Source: BOG-1184 sp049514575
Lineage (GTDB): Bacteria > Fibrobacterota > Chitinivibrionia > Chitinivibrionales > Chitinispirillaceae
Length of the DNA stretch: 64,000 nucleotides
NCBI GenBank assembly: GCA_049514575.1
Contig: JBEKUX010000009.1
Coordinates: 54,711 to 118,710, forward strand
Reading direction: 5' to 3'
Within the stretch, counting starts at the first letter, position 1. Every line of letters starts with the position of its first letter. A program made the translations under genes and the position numbers. The notes beneath the pieces were generated by a model. That model was given only the letters and a program-made list of their open reading frames with translations, made no database searches and was not told the origin of the DNA. This document shows, piece after piece, positions 34,274 through 43,212 of the stretch.

Positions 34274-34705
34274 ATGAAAACTGTGAAAATTTTTCTGAAA
34301 ACAGCACTTGTCTTAAGTTGCACCCTTATTTGCTGTAAAAACTCAACTAGCCCGACGCCTACGCCCCCGGCTGGTCCTCTGCAAATCACGTATCCTGTGG
34401 GCGGAGAAACCTTGCATATCGGTGATTCAATCCAGATCACCTGGACCGCCGATTCATCAAAATTCGGGCAAGTTGATGTTTTTGTATCAACTGACGGCGG
34501 AGCTACCTACAATTTCAGTTATCCTTTAAACTCTAATGGATCGATAAACTCAGGGGTCGGAACCTTCGGCTGGAAAATCGGCTCAGAATCTCCAACGCCT
34601 GTTTCGCCCTCAAATAACTGCAAAATTCGGCTGCAAGATTACCTGTTCAGTACGAGCGGAATAAAAAGCGAATCGGGAGTTTTTAAGGTTCTTCCTCATT
34701 CGTAA
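34274..34705 (+). CDS. Small lipoprotein with Kre9/Knh1-like domain
   Basis: 143 residues. The leader has a lipobox-type cysteine near residue 16 or 17 (SCTLICC). After a Thr/Pro-rich spacer (about 22-33), LQITYPVGGETLHIGDSIQITWTADS begins a domain of the Kre9/Knh1-like Ser/Thr-rich family (with VDVFVSTDGGATY near 65-77 and KIRLQDY near 119-125), which in bacteria is often a surface carbohydrate-related module. A strong GAGGAGG sits upstream. It lies before the exported protein and the MBOAT gene, probably with the envelope locus. Confidence 0.8.
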   Translation: MKTVKIFLKTALVLSCTLICCKNSTSPTPTPPAGPLQITYPVGGETLHIGDSIQITWTADSSKFGQVDVFVSTDGGATYNFSYPLNSNGSINSGVGTFGWKIGSESPTPVSPSNNCKIRLQDYLFSTSGIKSESGVFKVLPHS

Positions 34706-34764
34706 TAAGAGCGGATTGATATTCGTACCAAAGATTCAATAAGGTTTAGATTTACGGAGAGAGT

Positions 34765-35325
34765 GTGAAACGGTTACATTTATTGGCAGCATCGGCATCT
34801 TTGTTCCTGTTTTTTTCAATCGGCGCGCAGTGCCGGGACAGCTCTTCTGCCGGTGTCCAAAGCGTTTCAAAAAAAACGGCGGTAACGCAATGCCCGGGAA
34901 AAGCAGTTTCATCCGATACGGTAAAACATCCACCAAAAACCTCTGCGATCGTATCATCCAAAGCATCGCAGGACACGCTTATCGTTATTGCGCGTCTTAT
35001 CGAAATTCCCGGCAAGTTTCCACTAAACGATCTTTACAACTACGTTTATATCATGAAATACCGGGTTATGAAAGTGCTCAGGGGCGCTTATCCGGCCCAG
35101 GAGATACTCGTCGGTCACTATAACCCGCTCATTCCGCGGCCGCAAATCAAGGATAAAATGGCAGCCTTTGTGAGCGGCAATGTTGCAAAATTTGAGACCG
35201 GCGCCAAACACAAATTGGTTCTTGTCAAGCCAATCGAGCGGATCTGGAAAGATGCGGTGGAAGACGACTATGCGGACTCCGACCTCGACAAATATTACGC
35301 CCTCAAAGCTGACGTCGCTCAATAG
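34765..35325 (+). CDS. Exported protein, unknown
   Basis: 186 residues from GTG 34765, which follows a GGAGAG. A signal peptide (about 1-22, ending GAQC) has a cysteine that could be a lipobox (SIGAQC), so lipidation is possible. A Ser/Lys-rich linker (about 25-70) precedes a compact domain with IVIARLIEIPGKFPLNDLY and MKYRVMKVLRGAYPAQEILVGHYNP. I do not recognise it. The position right before the AlgI-type gene (49 nt) suggests a role in the same exported-polysaccharide process, but no catalytic motif is visible. Confidence 0.6.
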   Translation: MKRLHLLAASASLFLFFSIGAQCRDSSSAGVQSVSKKTAVTQCPGKAVSSDTVKHPPKTSAIVSSKASQDTLIVIARLIEIPGKFPLNDLYNYVYIMKYRVMKVLRGAYPAQEILVGHYNPLIPRPQIKDKMAAFVSGNVAKFETGAKHKLVLVKPIERIWKDAVEDDYADSDLDKYYALKADVAQ

Positions 35326-35374
35326 AATATGGCCCCTGATGTTCGTCCCCAGGTAATTCCGGGAGCATAAATCA

Positions 35375-36802
35375 ATGGTTTTTTCGTCCCATATTTTCCT
35401 TTTTTATTTCCTGCCGTTCTTCCTTATCGTCTACTTTGTACTGCCCTTCAAATGGAAAGGGCTTTATATTAAAAATGCATTTATCACCATAATGAGCTAT
35501 GTTTTTTACGGATGGCTGGTTCCGTGGTTCGTCATCCTCATGTTCATCACCACTCTGAAAGACTACTGGTGCGGCCTGATTATCTGCAAACCCGGACAAC
35601 TCCAGTGGAAGCGCAAAGCCGCGCTTGTGTTTGCCATTGTGGCCGACCTGGGCCTTCTCGCCTATTACAAATACTACATGTTCTTCATGGCCGAGGTCGT
35701 CAACAAAGCGGCCATGCTTTTCGGCGGCGGACCGCATGCCTTTTCAATTGCCACCGTTCTCCTGCCTTCAGGAATTTCTTTTTATACCTTTGTTGCGCTG
35801 AGCTATACGATTGACGTGTACAGGGGCGACGCGAAGCCGGCACGCAATTTTTCAATGTTTTCCTGTTTCGTGGGCCTGTTCCCGCACCTTATCGCAGGCC
35901 CGATCATCCGCTACAGCTCGGTGGCCGAACAACTTGATCATCGTGAACACACTGTCTCTAAATTTGCGAGCGGCGTGGCGGTCTTCTGCCTCGGACTCGG
36001 GAAAAAGATCATACTGGCAAACTCTGTGGCGCCGATCGCCGACGCCGCCTTCGGCAGTGACAGCCCTGGAATGCTTAACGCGTGGTGGGGTGTGCTCGCC
36101 TATTCGTTTCAAATCTATTTCGATTTCTGCGGGTACTCCGACATGGCCGTAGGGCTCGCGCGCATGATGGGGATTGAATTCCTCAAAAATTTCGATGCGC
36201 CGTACCAATCGAAAAGCATCACGATCTTCTGGCGCAAATGGCATATCTCGCTTTCAAACTTCATCAGGGACTATCTCTACATCCCGCTCGGCGGTAACCG
36301 GGTAGGTACGGGCCGGATGTATTTCAACCTCTGCCTCTGCTTTTTTCTCTGCGGCCTGTGGCATGGTGCGAAATGGACGTTCGTGGTCTGGGGAATTTAT
36401 CAGGGCGTATTTCTCGTTCTGGAACGCATCGCAGGAAAAAAAACACTCTATTCGCGCCTGCCCCGATTCGGGCAGATTGCAATGACCTTTATGATCGTAC
36501 TTTTCGGCTGGGTACTGTTCAGGTCGCCCGATCTTTCGCAGGCGCTCCACTTCTGGGGGGCAATGGTGGGGGCAGTGCCCGGTGCCGTATCTGCGCCGAT
36601 TCTCGGCACAGAGCTATTTACGCTCCGCCATATTTTTGAAATGGCAGTATGCGCCTTCTTTGTCTGGCAGCCGATTCAGGCGCACGAATGGGGACGGGAA
36701 ATGAATGTGAAAAAAGCGCTGCTCTGCATCGCTGTGTTGATTCTCGCCGTTGCAATGATGTTTACGCAGAGCTACAATCCTTTCCTGTATTTCCAGTTTT
36801 AA
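35375..36802 (+). CDS. MBOAT O-acyltransferase, AlgI/DltB type
   Basis: 475 residues, polytopic. Two histidines typical of MBOAT enzymes are present: His290 in FWRKWHISLSNFIRDYLY and His330 in GLWHGAKWTFVVWG. The N-terminal LPSGISFYTFVALSYTIDVYRGD is an AlgI hallmark. AlgI-type proteins transfer an acetyl group across the membrane to an AlgJ/AlgX-type partner that acetylates an extracellular polysaccharide. The two following genes supply such partners. The polysaccharide cannot be identified from the sequence. The start follows GGGAGCATAA. Confidence 0.93.
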   Translation: MVFSSHIFLFYFLPFFLIVYFVLPFKWKGLYIKNAFITIMSYVFYGWLVPWFVILMFITTLKDYWCGLIICKPGQLQWKRKAALVFAIVADLGLLAYYKYYMFFMAEVVNKAAMLFGGGPHAFSIATVLLPSGISFYTFVALSYTIDVYRGDAKPARNFSMFSCFVGLFPHLIAGPIIRYSSVAEQLDHREHTVSKFASGVAVFCLGLGKKIILANSVAPIADAAFGSDSPGMLNAWWGVLAYSFQIYFDFCGYSDMAVGLARMMGIEFLKNFDAPYQSKSITIFWRKWHISLSNFIRDYLYIPLGGNRVGTGRMYFNLCLCFFLCGLWHGAKWTFVVWGIYQGVFLVLERIAGKKTLYSRLPRFGQIAMTFMIVLFGWVLFRSPDLSQALHFWGAMVGAVPGAVSAPILGTELFTLRHIFEMAVCAFFVWQPIQAHEWGREMNVKKALLCIAVLILAVAMMFTQSYNPFLYFQF

Positions 36803-36826
36803 GGGCAAAAAGGACAGCAGGAAAAC

Positions 36827-38476
36827 ATGAACACTATCAAAAAAACGGCAACGATCCCGATTATCGCCGTCTTCCTGTTCATCATCTATGCAGTGCCCGT
36901 TACTCAGGGAATTGTGGAGATACATAAAGGGCAAAGCATCCAGGCTCTCGATCTTTTCGTGGATGCTATCGTCACGCCCTTTACCAACACAAAAAAACTT
37001 CATGACCTTGCTGCACAGCAGGCTGCGTATACGGACAGCATCAGCAATGAGCTGGCAACAACGGCCGATTCTTCATTGGTGTATGACCGGACATCACCGC
37101 TTGTCGACGAAGCGCTTGTAATTGTCAGTGAATTAAAAAAAACAGTGTATACTAAAAATCGCAATGTCCGTACTGATTCCACAACCCCGCTGTGTTGCCG
37201 GGTTGATACGCTTTCGACCCTTCTTTCCGGCTTTCTCCAATCAATCCGGGACAACGCGCCTGTTTCCGTGCTTGCAGACCGTTTCACGACTATCCACGGC
37301 CTGAGCCGTTCGTTGATTAAAGAATTTCCCCGTCGGTCAATTGTTGAATTGCCGCTTCTGATTCTACGGAACATCAAATACATCCTCTGGAATGATAAGT
37401 ATCTCCGGCCGTATGAAAAGGAGATGGAGAACACTTCGGTTTTTGCCACCGCTTTGCGGCCCAAAATGCAAAGCGCTTATTATGTCCTGTTCAGGGATCT
37501 CGGGGCAAAGGGCGTGCTTGGAAAAAATGGATGGTTCTTTTACAAACCCGATGTCGACTTCCTTGTCAAACCATATATCCTTGATCCGCGCTCCATTAAG
37601 GTCGACCCCAACGACAAGCCGGTCGGGGACAACCCGGTAGCTGCAATAAAAAACTTCAAAAAGCAGCTTGACGGGCTCGGTATTGATCTGCTGTTCGTGA
37701 TCATGCCTGGCAAGCCGAGTATCTATCCTGACCTGCTTTCATCATCGATGAAACCGGAATCCGCAGGGACCTTCAGCCATTCGCTCCGCATGATGAATGA
37801 TCTGCGTAAGGAGGGAATCGATGTGGTGGATCTGTTTACCCCCTTTGCCCGGGAACGTCTGCGCGACCATGATGCAGGTGATCCGATGTACCTTAAGGAA
37901 GACACCCACTGGAAGTCCCGTGCCGTGCAACTTGCCGCCCGTCTGATCGCTGGGCGTATAAAAGAATATCCATGGTATACGCCCGGCTCTGCCGAATATG
38001 CAACTGACTCGGTAATGGTCGACCGCACCGGCGATATCGGCGTCATGACAACGCTTCCTGCTGGCCTTATGCGCCGGCTGTCAAACTCGTTTCTGCCGGA
38101 AAAAACCAGGTGCTATCAGGTGTATACCATCACGCGCGATGCTCGCGGGGGCGTATCCGGCCGGACTCTTTACAAAGACGATTTCAAGCATTCGGAAATA
38201 CTGGTTCTGGGGGACAGTTTTTCGCGGATCTACCAGACCGACGAGCCGCGGAGCGCCGGCTGGATCTCCCATCTTGCCAGAGAACTTTCGCAGCCGGTTG
38301 CGTCTCTTGTCAATGACGGCGGCGCATCCACGCTTGTCAGACAGTCGCTGGCCCGGAAACCGAACCTGCTCAAAGGAAAAAAACTGGTCGTATGGGAGGT
38401 GGTGGAACGCGACTTCCGGTTCGGCGACGAGGGGTGGAAGGATGTGCCGATACAAATAAATCGAGATGTAAAATAA
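36827..38476 (+). CDS. AlgJ/AlgX-like SGNH O-acetyltransferase, first copy
   Basis: 549 residues. An N-terminal membrane anchor (about 8-24) places the catalytic domain in the periplasm. Family signatures: GKNGWFFYKPDVDFL near 229-243, KEDTHWKSRAVQLAARL with Asp359 and His361, and VLGDSFSRIYQ with Ser464, forming the expected Ser-Asp-His set (SGNH/GDSL-like). It would accept acetyl from the MBOAT protein and acetylate a polysaccharide. The gene is 24 nt after the MBOAT gene. The middle, about 60-150, is weakly conserved. Confidence 0.87.
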   Translation: MNTIKKTATIPIIAVFLFIIYAVPVTQGIVEIHKGQSIQALDLFVDAIVTPFTNTKKLHDLAAQQAAYTDSISNELATTADSSLVYDRTSPLVDEALVIVSELKKTVYTKNRNVRTDSTTPLCCRVDTLSTLLSGFLQSIRDNAPVSVLADRFTTIHGLSRSLIKEFPRRSIVELPLLILRNIKYILWNDKYLRPYEKEMENTSVFATALRPKMQSAYYVLFRDLGAKGVLGKNGWFFYKPDVDFLVKPYILDPRSIKVDPNDKPVGDNPVAAIKNFKKQLDGLGIDLLFVIMPGKPSIYPDLLSSSMKPESAGTFSHSLRMMNDLRKEGIDVVDLFTPFARERLRDHDAGDPMYLKEDTHWKSRAVQLAARLIAGRIKEYPWYTPGSAEYATDSVMVDRTGDIGVMTTLPAGLMRRLSNSFLPEKTRCYQVYTITRDARGGVSGRTLYKDDFKHSEILVLGDSFSRIYQTDEPRSAGWISHLARELSQPVASLVNDGGASTLVRQSLARKPNLLKGKKLVVWEVVERDFRFGDEGWKDVPIQINRDVK

Positions 38477-38484
38477 ATTATTTT

Positions 38485-38603
38485 TTTGGGCGTGCCCCTT
38501 CGGGTCGGCGAGCTCCGGGCTCTCGCATTCGCGACCCGGTCCTCTCCTGCCTGGCAGGTGAGGACTGCGCTTCGCGCACCTCTCCGCATGCCTCACGCAA
38601 AAA
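38485..38603 (+). repeat. Dispersed GC-rich repeat, copy 2
   Basis: It begins TTTGGGCGTGCCCC, has GGGTCGGCG and CTCCGGGCTC, then a longer GGTCCTC/GAGGAC hairpin around CCTGCC-T-GGCAGG, and ends CATGCCTCACGCAAAA. Compare 16143-16247. It sits between the two AlgJ-like genes and adds false codons upstream of the second. Confidence 0.8.
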
Positions 38604-38617
38604 CAAAGGAATTAATA

Positions 38618-40630
38618 ATGAATACACGTTTTTGTTCTCTTATGTTTTGGATATTGCTTCTGCTTTGCCAATATTCTTTTTCCGCCCCCTACGAAACGCT
38701 GAATAAAAATTTTAATCGAACGAAATCGCACGTTGTAGTGAGGAAAATTACCCGTCCTACGCTCGCCAATCTCGACTGCGCCGCTTATTTCGCCAACCCG
38801 GTCCGGTACGATCCGCAGCCCGTACGGCCGAAAAAACCCGCAAAAAAAATCAGCATCGACCGGTTGACGTTCGGCGGGGCGATTTCATCGCCTTGCATCA
38901 GTCTTTCACAGACACCGCTTACCGGACCCGAAAAGGAACAGCCGCTTGCGTGGGATCCCCTCCAGAACCGCCTGTGGGAAATAACAAAAACCGACCTGTT
39001 CGGAAAAATTACGGCCGCAGTCAACGGTGAAAAATGGTCGGACCCGTCGGTGTTTCTTCCTTATCAGGAATTTGTCGCCGCGTACCTGCACGGCGAAGGC
39101 GATACTGCTTCATTGTGGGTAAAAATTGAATTCAAACCATGGGTTACCTTTCTGAATAACATTCCCGACGAGTCAAAAGACGGTTTTAAGGAGATGTTCG
39201 GCAAAGCTGACCTTTCAGCAATCGACAAAAAACTTCTGAACAAGGCTTTTGAATGGATCCGGTCGGATTATTGCGCGAAACTTTTGACAAAAGACCAGAC
39301 CATTGACTGGGCAAACACGCTTGCCTCCTACTGGTATCCGAAGCTCAACACCGATATCGTTGATATGACCGGCCAGCCCGCATGGCCGGCCAACGACACC
39401 GAGAAAAAAATCAAACGTGAGTTAAAGGGGTTTGCGGCCGTCAATCCTCTTGTCGTCATCAGGGGCAATCCGTATGGCGAAAAAATTTATAACGTTTATG
39501 TTGTCGATTTTGCGCAGGCTTACAGGCCTGCAGATACTTCAGCACCGGCAACTGCGCTCCCCGCCTTAACCGCGGATTTTTCCCGAGCCCATGATTCTGG
39601 TGTGTCCGGAAATTTCATGGACAATAATGCACGATTCGAACAGGAGACCAGAACCTTCGGCGATTACCCGGTCTGGGCGAAAAAAGACGAAACGTTCCGC
39701 CGATCCATCGCTTCGGCTGTTAATTCGCTTCCGCAGGCCCAGATGGGCTTTGCAGGAAAAGACGGCTGGCTTTTTTTCCGCAAAGAGATCGACTATTTGA
39801 ACGGCGGCGACCTGTGTGCGCAGGATTCGGATTACAATCCCCTTCCCCGGCTCATCGAATTTAAAAAGTTCCTTGACAAGAACAATATTTCCCTGCTGTT
39901 CTGTGTGGTTCCCAACAAATCCGACGTTTATTTCGAAGAACTTCCTGCTGATGCACCGAAGGAACCGGCCGCCATAATAAATCCTTTCGGCCGCAAGTTT
40001 CTTGCCGATCTTCAGCGAGCCGGCATCGAGGTCATCGATCTTCTTCCGGAATTTCTCTCAGCAAAACAGGATGACCCGAAATACGCGGAGCGCCTGTATC
40101 AGAAGCACGACACCCATTGGACACTGCGCGGCCTTCGGATCGCCGCGCAACGAATCGCTGACCGTATAAAGCACTACTCCTGGTATGATGAATTTACAAA
40201 AAACGCCGTCCGTTTTATTGAGAAGGACACCACCTGCTCGCGGCTGGGTGATCTCGTGGACCGTCTTCCGGAAAAAGAACGATCCGCCTATCCGGCCGAC
40301 ATGCTTGCCGCGCAGCAGATTTTTAATCCGGACGGGAGCCTTTACAAAGCCAGTAAACCTGATGCGCCCATTATGTTAATCGGTGATAGTTTTACCGGCG
40401 TTTTCGAGCTTGTCGACTGCAAAAGCGCAGGGGTGGGCGCGCACATCGCTGCAGCAACCGGCATTCCGGTGGATATTATAACCAGCTGGGGCGGCGGGCC
40501 GCTTGTCCGGGACAAAATGCTCCGCGCCCGCAGCAACAATCTCTCGAAAAAAAGGCTTGTGATCTACCTGATGGTTGCACGCGATCTGTATAATTACAGT
40601 CAGAAGTGGCTGCCGCTGGAAACGAAATAA
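38618..40630 (+). CDS. AlgJ/AlgX-like SGNH O-acetyltransferase, second copy
   Basis: 670 residues from ATG 38618, with a signal peptide (about 1-21, ending SFSA). The frame is open upstream to 38486 but those codons come from the repeat. The C-terminal half matches the first copy: GKDGWLFFRKEIDYLNGGDL, KHDTHWTLRGLRIAAQRI with Asp498 and His500, and MLIGDSFTGVFEL with Ser591. The N-terminal half (about 40-370) is long, unlike the first copy, and includes a stretch reminiscent of a substrate-binding or structural module. Two acetyltransferases next to one MBOAT may act on different sites or polymers. Confidence 0.87.
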   Translation: MNTRFCSLMFWILLLLCQYSFSAPYETLNKNFNRTKSHVVVRKITRPTLANLDCAAYFANPVRYDPQPVRPKKPAKKISIDRLTFGGAISSPCISLSQTPLTGPEKEQPLAWDPLQNRLWEITKTDLFGKITAAVNGEKWSDPSVFLPYQEFVAAYLHGEGDTASLWVKIEFKPWVTFLNNIPDESKDGFKEMFGKADLSAIDKKLLNKAFEWIRSDYCAKLLTKDQTIDWANTLASYWYPKLNTDIVDMTGQPAWPANDTEKKIKRELKGFAAVNPLVVIRGNPYGEKIYNVYVVDFAQAYRPADTSAPATALPALTADFSRAHDSGVSGNFMDNNARFEQETRTFGDYPVWAKKDETFRRSIASAVNSLPQAQMGFAGKDGWLFFRKEIDYLNGGDLCAQDSDYNPLPRLIEFKKFLDKNNISLLFCVVPNKSDVYFEELPADAPKEPAAIINPFGRKFLADLQRAGIEVIDLLPEFLSAKQDDPKYAERLYQKHDTHWTLRGLRIAAQRIADRIKHYSWYDEFTKNAVRFIEKDTTCSRLGDLVDRLPEKERSAYPADMLAAQQIFNPDGSLYKASKPDAPIMLIGDSFTGVFELVDCKSAGVGAHIAAATGIPVDIITSWGGGPLVRDKMLRARSNNLSKKRLVIYLMVARDLYNYSQKWLPLETK

Positions 40631-40696
40631 TGGATACGGATTTTCAAGAACAATGTATTTTATCTCCGTCGACCAATAGGCCTAAAAATTTCCCGA

Positions 40697-40723
40697 TAGA
40701 GACAGGTTTAAAACCTGTCTCTA
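40697..40723. repeat. Perfect 13-base palindrome after the acetylation genes
   Basis: TAGAGACAGGTTT, one spacer base, and AAACCTGTCTCTA. It lacks a U-tract, so it is not a classical rho-independent terminator. It is about 67 bases after the second AlgJ-like stop and could be a palindromic REP-type sequence. Confidence 0.7.
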
Positions 40724-40768
40724 CGATTAAAAATATGACGGCCCAAGAAATATCAGAGGAGAATCACC

Positions 40769-41878
40769 ATGTATAAATATTTAGTTATCCTCGGAGTTGT
40801 CCTGCTTTGCAACGTTTTTGCTCAGGAAGCACCGCTCGGTTCAATGACAACACCGACCGGCGATGAAAAAAAGGCTCTTGAAGGCCTGAAAGGAACCGTT
40901 TCGGGAAAGATCGTCTGGTCCACTTCTCGGGCAAACAGCAAACACGATATCTGGATCATGAATGCGGACGGAACCGATCAGAAACCGCTTACGAACAGCC
41001 CCAACAATGTTGACTGGTTCCCCCGTTTTTCTCCCGACGGATCTACCGTGCTGTTTGTCCGGAGCAAATCCGGATGGGCGCCGGAAAACGATGCAGAGAT
41101 GTTTGAAAAATGGGACCTGTGGATCGTTTCAATTGACGGTATCGGTGAAAAAAAGGTGGCGTCCGATGCCGTTTGGGGTACGTGGCGCCCGGGTGGTGAT
41201 TCCATTGTTTTCGCGCGGGGATCAAAAGTGTTTATAAAGAGCCTTGCAACCACCGAAGAAAAGGAACTCTTCGATGCGGAAAAAAATTTCAAAAAAGGGA
41301 CCTTCGCCCAACAGCCGGAAATGTCGCCTGACGGCAGATGCCTTGCGATAACCCTTCGTGGAACCATGCGGCAGACCGGCATCTGGAATTTTGAAAAGAA
41401 GGAATGGTATTCCACCGGTGGCGGGTGTGAAATGGACTGGTTCCCTTCGGGCGCAAAAGTCTACCGTATGAACGAAGGACAGGGAAACGGCGGCACTGAA
41501 GTATTGCAGATCGCTCTTGATAAAGATGGAAAACCCATAAGCAGGATATCGGGATTATCAATTCCTAAAGAACTACGGTTTATGGACCTGCCGGGCCGCC
41601 GATCGCACGAATATTTCCCGAAGGTCGATCCTTCAGGGCAGTGGCTGGTCTGGGGCGCCACGCAGTACGGTCATGAACATGACATCGCCGATTACGAGAT
41701 ATATCTCTGGAAAATCGGCTCTGATAAAAAAAATGCGGTGCGGCTGACTTTTCATACCGCCAACGACCGGTGGCCGGATCTTTTCATCGGATCACCCCAG
41801 TCCCATCAGGAGCAGAAAAAAGAAACCACCGGACAACCTGCTGGTGACAGCGTATCTTCTGTACCGGCAAAACAGTAG
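40769..41878 (+). CDS. Periplasmic TolB-like PD40 propeller protein
   Basis: 369 residues. A signal peptide (about 1-18, ending CNVFA) is followed by several PD40 blades: KHDIWIMNADGTDQKPLTNSPNNVDWFPRFSPDGSTVLFVRS is the clearest (start KHDIWIMNADG near 59; DWFPRFSPDG near 82). It ends with a Gln/Thr/Pro-rich tail. PD40 proteins bind other envelope proteins or polymers. It is preceded by the TGTATTTTATC promoter-like motif about 100 nt upstream and by GAGGAG just before the ATG. It need not belong to the acetylation operon. Confidence 0.82.
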   Translation: MYKYLVILGVVLLCNVFAQEAPLGSMTTPTGDEKKALEGLKGTVSGKIVWSTSRANSKHDIWIMNADGTDQKPLTNSPNNVDWFPRFSPDGSTVLFVRSKSGWAPENDAEMFEKWDLWIVSIDGIGEKKVASDAVWGTWRPGGDSIVFARGSKVFIKSLATTEEKELFDAEKNFKKGTFAQQPEMSPDGRCLAITLRGTMRQTGIWNFEKKEWYSTGGGCEMDWFPSGAKVYRMNEGQGNGGTEVLQIALDKDGKPISRISGLSIPKELRFMDLPGRRSHEYFPKVDPSGQWLVWGATQYGHEHDIADYEIYLWKIGSDKKNAVRLTFHTANDRWPDLFIGSPQSHQEQKKETTGQPAGDSVSSVPAKQ

Positions 41879-42051
41879 TATTTTATTATATAGAAACTCG
41901 AATAAAACAAGGGTGGTGCTTTATCAACGAAATCCATCAGGACGGAAATACAGCATCCTCTGCCGCCGACCCAGCGAAGGATAGCGATTGTCTTATTAAA
42001 AAACGCGATCTCAATGCCAACAATTTTGCCATACTTGGGCTTCTTCTCCTG

Positions 42052-43062
42052 GTGACAGCGGCGATATTTCCCATCGTTAAAATTTTTTTCGTTCCGGTGA
42101 TTGTTGCTGCAACCTTTGCAACGCTCTTTTATCCGTTCTACCGTCGGATGGTCGCGATTTTCGGAAAAAACCGCGGGTTGAGCTCATTTGTCAGTTGTCT
42201 CCTGATCTTCATTTGCCTTGTCACGCCGACCTATATCATGGTACACCTCGTAATAGGACAGGCGATCGATCTCTACCAGTCTGCAGAACCGGTGGTCAAA
42301 GACATTATCACCAAAGGCAATAACAGTGAAGTTCTCTCCCGGCTCCAGAACATTCCCATTATTCACAAGCTGCAACAATCGAACATCGCGGTCACTGTTC
42401 CGCTTCATGAAGGATTTAAATCCCTTCTCAGTGTCGGTACAAAAGCAATAAACAAGACCTCGACCGGTCTGCTTGAATTCTTCATAAACATATTTGTCAT
42501 GTTCTTTACGTTGTTTTACTTTTTCAGGGACGGCGAAGCGCTGGTGAAACGGATCAAATACCTCGTGCCGATCCGAGCCGACTATGAAGAATTGATCGCC
42601 TCGCGCTTTCTTCTGATTTCGCGCGCGACGGTAATGGTAACCGTCATTATCGGGATTACTCAGGGCACGATTGGCGCACTCGCACTTCTGATTTTCGGAG
42701 TAAAACTGTGGCTCCTCTGGGGATTCATCATGATCATTCTTTCCCTCATTCCTCTCATGGGAGCATGGATGGTGCTCATACCGGCCGGCATCATCCAGAT
42801 AATCGTTGGTCATACAGGGCAGGGTGTTGGTATTATCCTTACCAGTCTCCTTTTCGTATCCGCCGTCGATAGTTTTATCCGTCCCCGGCTGGTCGGCCGG
42901 GGGGCAAAACTGCACGATCTGGTTATTTTTTTCTCTTCGCTCGGCGGTATTGCGGTGTTCGGTCCGCTTGGTTTCATTGTGGGACCGGTTATTGCGGCGC
43001 TGTTCGTCGCCGTACTCGACATTTACGGATTGGAATTCGAACGCCAGCTTAAGTGGCCTTGA
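42052..43062 (+). CDS. AI-2E family transporter (PerM/YhhT-like)
   Basis: 336 residues from GTG 42052, the first conventional start in frame. The protein is polytopic with the family's LYPFYRRM after the first helix, a central soluble loop, and the C-terminal core DSFIRPRLVGRGAKLHDLVIFFSSLGGIAVFGPLGFIVGPVIAAL. The frame continues upstream without a stop through NNFAILGLLLLV, which completes the first membrane helix. That extension has no ATG, GTG or TTG; ATC at 41923, about 6 nt after AAGGGTGG, is one possible unusual start. Members export or carry diverse small molecules; the substrate is unknown. Confidence 0.85.
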   Translation: MTAAIFPIVKIFFVPVIVAATFATLFYPFYRRMVAIFGKNRGLSSFVSCLLIFICLVTPTYIMVHLVIGQAIDLYQSAEPVVKDIITKGNNSEVLSRLQNIPIIHKLQQSNIAVTVPLHEGFKSLLSVGTKAINKTSTGLLEFFINIFVMFFTLFYFFRDGEALVKRIKYLVPIRADYEELIASRFLLISRATVMVTVIIGITQGTIGALALLIFGVKLWLLWGFIMIILSLIPLMGAWMVLIPAGIIQIIVGHTGQGVGIILTSLLFVSAVDSFIRPRLVGRGAKLHDLVIFFSSLGGIAVFGPLGFIVGPVIAALFVAVLDIYGLEFERQLKWP

Positions 43063-43139
43063 TACAATTGTGCACCAGGGAACAGTGGAAACTCTGAACC
43101 GTTTCTGCCGTACAAAACAGTGGTTTTATTATTCTGTAT

Positions 43140-43168
43140 TTGACACGGCGCTTTTCAGACATTAATTT
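43140..43168 (+). promoter_or_regulatory. Candidate promoter of the lipoprotein gene at 43213
   Basis: A perfect TTGACA (43140-43145), 17 nt, then TAATTT (43163-43168), a poor -10. About 45 bases upstream of the ATG. Confidence 0.35.
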
Positions 43169-43212
43169 CTTTTTAAGAACCTTTTCATCTACACTCCATC
43201 AAGGGGAATCCT

